Shown: positions 13,675 through 16,666 of the stretch, one piece after another
How the letters are laid out: each line of letters starts with the position of its first letter
Numbering within the stretch: position 1 is the stretch's first letter
DNA from: Gammaproteobacteria bacterium
GTDB lineage: Bacteria > Pseudomonadota > Gammaproteobacteria > Eutrophobiales > Eutrophobiaceae
Assembly (NCBI GenBank): GCA_018676275.1
Contig: JABHFC010000088.1
Span: 1-16,666 of the forward strand
Direction: 5' to 3'
DNA: 16,666 nt
Translations under genes and position numbers: made by a program
Notes under the pieces: generated by a model
What the model was told of the DNA's origin: nothing
Database searches by the model: none
The model's input: the letters and a program-made list of their open reading frames with translations, nothing else

Positions 13675-15645
13675 TCAAAATAAATGATGTACGAAAACCG
13701 CCAGCAACAATAGTAAGCCAATGATCATGGCAAAGGCATAATCATAAAGATAACCGGATTGCAGCGTGCGAATAATGCCGGAAAACCAGCGTACGGTTAA
13801 AGCGGTTCCATTTACAAAAAAACCATCAATGATGCGCACATCACCAATGTTCCAGAACATTTGGCCAATTTTTCTGGTACCACCTGCAAAAAATGCCTGG
13901 TTAAATTTATCCAGATAATATTTTTCAAGTAAAAGTTTATGCAGAAAGCCAAGTTTATCCGCAAAAATTGCCGGCACATGCGGAAATTTTATATACAGCA
14001 ACCAGGCTGTTAATACACCTGCCAGCGCAAGATAAACCGGTGCTGCTTTAAAGGCATGCAAAGTAAAACCCCAGACACCGTGATAGCTTTTACCGATTTC
14101 TGTCAGCACATCATGTGCACCTGAAACAACAATGGCATCACCAAAATAGCCCTGGAAAAGCACAGGTCCAATCATAAACGCGCCAAGAATAACTGAAGGT
14201 ATAGCCAGTATGGTCAACGGTACTGTGACCACCTTCGGTGATTCATGCAGATGATCCCAGGTGTGCTTGTCCATGCGTTCCTTACCATGGAAAGTCATAA
14301 AAAATAATCTAAAACTATAAAGGGCAGTTATAAAAACTCCTGCCACCACCGCGAAATAAGCGAAGCCTGAACCCGGTAAATGAGAGTGATGTAATGCTTC
14401 GATAATGGCATCCTTGGAATAGAAACCGGAAGTACCCGGGAACCCTATCAGAGCCAGGGAACCTACCAGTGAAGTAAACCAGGTAATAGGCATGTATTTA
14501 TACAGTCCACCCATCTTGCGCATATCCTGTTCATGATGCATTCCAATAATTACAGAACCTGCGGCGAGGAATAACAGAGCCTTGAAAAAGGCGTGGGTAA
14601 CCAGGTGAAACATTGCAGCGGCATAGGCTGATGCACCGAGGGCAACCGTCATGTAACCCAGCTGCGACAGGGTTGAATAGGCAATAACACGCTTGATGTC
14701 GTTCTGCACCAGGCCAAGCAGGCCCATAAACAAGGCAGTGATAGCACCGATCACAAGAATAAAACTGAGCGCGGTTTCTGATAATTCAAATAACGGTGAC
14801 ATTCTCGACACCATGAAAATACCGGCAGTTACCATGGTTGCCGCATGGATCAAGGCAGAAATAGGTGTTGGGCCTTCCATAGAATCAGGTAGCCATACGT
14901 GTAAAGGTACCTGTGCTGATTTACCCATGGCACCGATGAACAGACATATACAGATCACTGTCATCACCGACCAATCATGACCACTTAATATCTGAATGGT
15001 TTGACCTTCAACAGCTGCAGTTCGACTAAAGACATCAACATAATCAAGACTACCGAAATAAAGTAACACACCGGCAATACCCAACAGGAAACCAAAATCA
15101 CCTACCCTGTTAACCAGGAAAGCTTTCAGATTGGCAAAAATAGCAGTGTCTTTTTTATACCAGAAGCCAATAAGCAAGTAGGACACCAGGCCCACACCTT
15201 CCCAGCCAAAAAACAGTTGCATGAAGTTATTTGACATAACCAGCATCAACATGGCGAAGGTAAACAATGAGATATAACTGAAGAAACGCTGATAACCGGG
15301 GTCATCATGCATATAGCCAATCGTGTAAATATGAATCATCCACGAAACAAAGGTCACTACTACCATCATTGTTACCGATAGCCTGTCAACGAGAAAACCC
15401 ACGTTAATATCCAGGTTACCAATACTCAGCCAGGTATAAATCGTCTGGTTAAACTCTTCGCCGCCATCAAAGACGATATATTTAAATGCAACCATTGAAA
15501 GGATCGAGGAAACACCGACGCCGATAATCGTAACCCAGTGGGCACCGGCACGACCTATGACACGACCAAACAAGCCCGCAATTACAGATCCCAGTAAGGG
15601 TGCAATAACAATGGCCAGATAAATATTTTCCATATTCTCAAACAT
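13675..15645 (-). CDS. nuoL: NADH-quinone oxidoreductase subunit L
   Basis: Largest antiporter-like subunit of complex I, carrying the long lateral helix. It is 656 residues (E. coli 613), the extra length being mostly in the C-terminal third. Seen: FFGWEGVGLVSYLLIGFWY with E149 (E. coli E144), NRVGDFGF with D183, GAMGKSAQVPLHVWLPDSMEGPTP with K242, THAFFKALLFL with K355 and SKDAIIE with K411 (equivalent to E. coli D178, K229, K342 and K399). All proton-path residues are present. ATG 15645 lies 2 bp after nuoK with AAGGGA just upstream, inside the nuoK end; a second ATG four codons later is a possible alternative start. Confidence 0.97.
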   Translation of the reverse strand: MFENMENIYLAIVIAPLLGSVIAGLFGRVIGRAGAHWVTIIGVGVSSILSMVAFKYIVFDGGEEFNQTIYTWLSIGNLDINVGFLVDRLSVTMMVVVTFVSWMIHIYTIGYMHDDPGYQRFFSYISLFTFAMLMLVMSNNFMQLFFGWEGVGLVSYLLIGFWYKKDTAIFANLKAFLVNRVGDFGFLLGIAGVLLYFGSLDYVDVFSRTAAVEGQTIQILSGHDWSVMTVICICLFIGAMGKSAQVPLHVWLPDSMEGPTPISALIHAATMVTAGIFMVSRMSPLFELSETALSFILVIGAITALFMGLLGLVQNDIKRVIAYSTLSQLGYMTVALGASAYAAAMFHLVTHAFFKALLFLAAGSVIIGMHHEQDMRKMGGLYKYMPITWFTSLVGSLALIGFPGTSGFYSKDAIIEALHHSHLPGSGFAYFAVVAGVFITALYSFRLFFMTFHGKERMDKHTWDHLHESPKVVTVPLTILAIPSVILGAFMIGPVLFQGYFGDAIVVSGAHDVLTEIGKSYHGVWGFTLHAFKAAPVYLALAGVLTAWLLYIKFPHVPAIFADKLGFLHKLLLEKYYLDKFNQAFFAGGTRKIGQMFWNIGDVRIIDGFFVNGTALTVRWFSGIIRTLQSGYLYDYAFAMIIGLLLLLAVFVHHLF

Positions 15646-15647
15646 AT

Positions 15648-15953
15648 TTATCCCTTCATACTATTCAGATCAGCAACATTGATGGTATTTCTGTTTCTAA
15701 ACAGGACCACCAGTATGGCCAGACCAATAGCAGCTTCTGCAGCCGCAACGGTCAAAATGAAGAACACAAAAACCTGTCCACCTATATCACCGAGGAAATG
15801 TGAGAAGGCAACGAAGTTCAGATTGACTGACAACAACATCAATTCAATGCACATCAACAATATGATTACATTTTTACGATTGATAAAAATTCCAGCAACG
15901 CTGATGCAAAACAAAATTGCAGCAAGGATTAGAAAGTCAGAGAGTACGAGCAT
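15648..15953 (-). CDS. nuoK: NADH-quinone oxidoreductase subunit K
   Basis: Small membrane subunit of complex I (101 residues; E. coli 100) with three membrane helices. The two intramembrane glutamates needed for proton transfer are present: E37 in CIELMLLSVNLNFV and E73 in AAEAAIGLAILVVLFR. ATG 15953 is preceded by GGAG about 11 nt upstream within the end of nuoJ. It is separated by 2 bp from both nuoJ and nuoL, consistent with tight co-translation. Confidence 0.97.
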   Translation of the reverse strand: MLVLSDFLILAAILFCISVAGIFINRKNVIILLMCIELMLLSVNLNFVAFSHFLGDIGGQVFVFFILTVAAAEAAIGLAILVVLFRNRNTINVADLNSMKG

Positions 15954-15955
15954 AA

Positions 15956-16555
15956 TTATTCTTTCTCCGCTTTCATTTTAACAAGACGCACACGGTCTTT
16001 ACGTTTAACGGAGACCTGTTTTTCAGGCTTTGGTGTTTTATGGGTTCGCGGTTTACGCATGGTCAGAGAAATTGCGGCAATGATCGCTACCAGTAATATG
16101 ATGCCAGCGATTTCAAAGGGATAAAGGTAATTTGTGTACAGCGCCAGCCCCAGCTCTTTAGTATTGCTGTATCCGGGGTCGTGCTGCGCAACACTTGCCA
16201 CCGCTGCGATATCAAACTGGCTGGATCCGACAATCAAACCCATGGAAATCAACATTAATACAGCAACACCAATCCCAACTGGCAAAAATTTGACAAAGCC
16301 TTCTCGCAGCACCGTCATGTTTATGTCGAGCATCATCACCACGAAAAGAAATAAAACCATCACCGCACCGACATAAACCAGTATCAGGACAATCGCTAGA
16401 AACTCAGCCTGTAGTAATAACCAGATAGCAGCACAGGAGAAAAAAGACAGAACCAGAAACAGAACCGACACAACCGGGTTACGCATGGACACAACCATAC
16501 CTGCTGAAAAAATCAGCATCGCGGCAAAACAATAAAATACTATTTGTTCAATCAT
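15956..16555 (-). CDS. nuoJ: NADH-quinone oxidoreductase subunit J
   Basis: Membrane subunit of complex I with five predicted helices; with NuoA, H and K it links the quinone site to the antiporter-like subunits. It is 199 residues. Seen: the third-helix block LVYVGAVMVLFLFVVMMLDI (59-78), the most conserved part of the family, and an initial SGMVV...RNPVVSVLFLVLSFF-like helix pair. The last third ends in a strongly basic cytoplasmic tail (about residues 167-199, with KRKDRVRLVKM), a feature also common in other gammaproteobacterial NuoJ proteins. It starts 20 bp after nuoI and is followed 2 bp later by nuoK. Confidence 0.96.
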   Translation of the reverse strand: MIEQIVFYCFAAMLIFSAGMVVSMRNPVVSVLFLVLSFFSCAAIWLLLQAEFLAIVLILVYVGAVMVLFLFVVMMLDINMTVLREGFVKFLPVGIGVAVLMLISMGLIVGSSQFDIAAVASVAQHDPGYSNTKELGLALYTNYLYPFEIAGIILLVAIIAAISLTMRKPRTHKTPKPEKQVSVKRKDRVRLVKMKAEKE

Positions 16556-16575
16556 TGCTTTCTCTTGTGTCTCAC

Positions 16576-16666
16576 TTATCTATAAATCGCCTGATTTGCG
16601 CGATCCTCTGCTATTTGCGCTTCTACCCTGTCGCCTACTTCAAGCAACTTTTCTTTTGTCATCAAA
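16576..16666 (-). CDS. nuoI: NADH-quinone oxidoreductase subunit I, C-terminal end (5' truncated by window edge)
   Basis: The last 29 codons of nuoI, readable on the - strand up to a TAA at 16576-16578. The segment LMTKEKLLEVGDRVEAQIAE followed by DRANQAIYR matches the usual NuoI end (TKEKL...GDR.E..IA..RA....YR). The two 4Fe-4S clusters that NuoI carries would be upstream, outside the window. Position before nuoJ is canonical and confirms that this is a standard nuo operon. Confidence 0.88.
   Translation of the reverse strand, partial: LMTKEKLLEVGDRVEAQIAEDRANQAIYR

Noticed and set aside
15956..16060. Basic C-terminal tail of NuoJ as a novel extension
   Set aside because: Similar Lys/Arg-rich ends with a DRVR-VKM pattern are, to my knowledge, common in gammaproteobacterial NuoJ.
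1..16666. A hidden mobile element, CRISPR array, toxin-antitoxin pair or new defence system
   Set aside because: No regularly spaced repeats, integrase or transposase sequences, or unassigned gene clusters were found; nearly all of the window is occupied by recognisable housekeeping genes.

Overview
The window looks like a chromosomal stretch of a marine or salt-adapted gammaproteobacterium of moderate GC content. AceK, YajQ, DUF3301, the CPXCG-type small protein, NuoJ with a basic tail, NhaB and NhaD all point to Gammaproteobacteria, and two different Na+/H+ antiporters suggest a sodium-rich habitat. The order or genus cannot be fixed from the sequence alone.

Layout. (1) 1-4362, + strand: the 3' end of icd (NADP isocitrate dehydrogenase), directly abutted by aceK (its kinase/phosphatase), then apbE (periplasmic flavin transferase lipoprotein), a DUF3301 membrane protein, yajQ (nucleotide/c-di-GMP binding family) and a 63-residue cysteine-rich protein, closed by a bidirectional terminator at about 4409-4445. 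(2) 4492-8507: nhaB (- strand), a broken fragment of an oligopeptide ABC-transporter ATPase, uspA (+ strand) behind a perfect FNR/Anr-type site, and nhaD (- strand). (3) 8699-10696, + strand: a tight group of sco (copper/thiol chaperone), a PCuAC copper chaperone and psd (phosphatidylserine decarboxylase). (4) 10704-16666, - strand: the distal end of a respiratory complex I operon in the canonical order nuoI (3' end only), nuoJ, nuoK, nuoL, nuoM, nuoN, whose last gene meets psd tail to tail 7 bp apart.

How it fits together. The genes are mostly central energy metabolism: control of the TCA/glyoxylate branch point (icd-aceK), membrane redox machinery (complex I; ApbE for flavinylated sodium-pump or Rnf-type subunits encoded elsewhere), copper delivery to terminal oxidases (SCO, PCuAC), and sodium/proton exchange (NhaB, NhaD). 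The uspA gene, probably under oxygen control, lies between the two antiporter genes. Every intact gene belongs to a recognised family. I see no CRISPR, phage, toxin-antitoxin, integron or new defence-like system. The parts that deserve a second look are the icd-aceK fusion-tight junction, the decayed ABC fragment, and the regulatory DNA in front of uspA, nhaB and sco.
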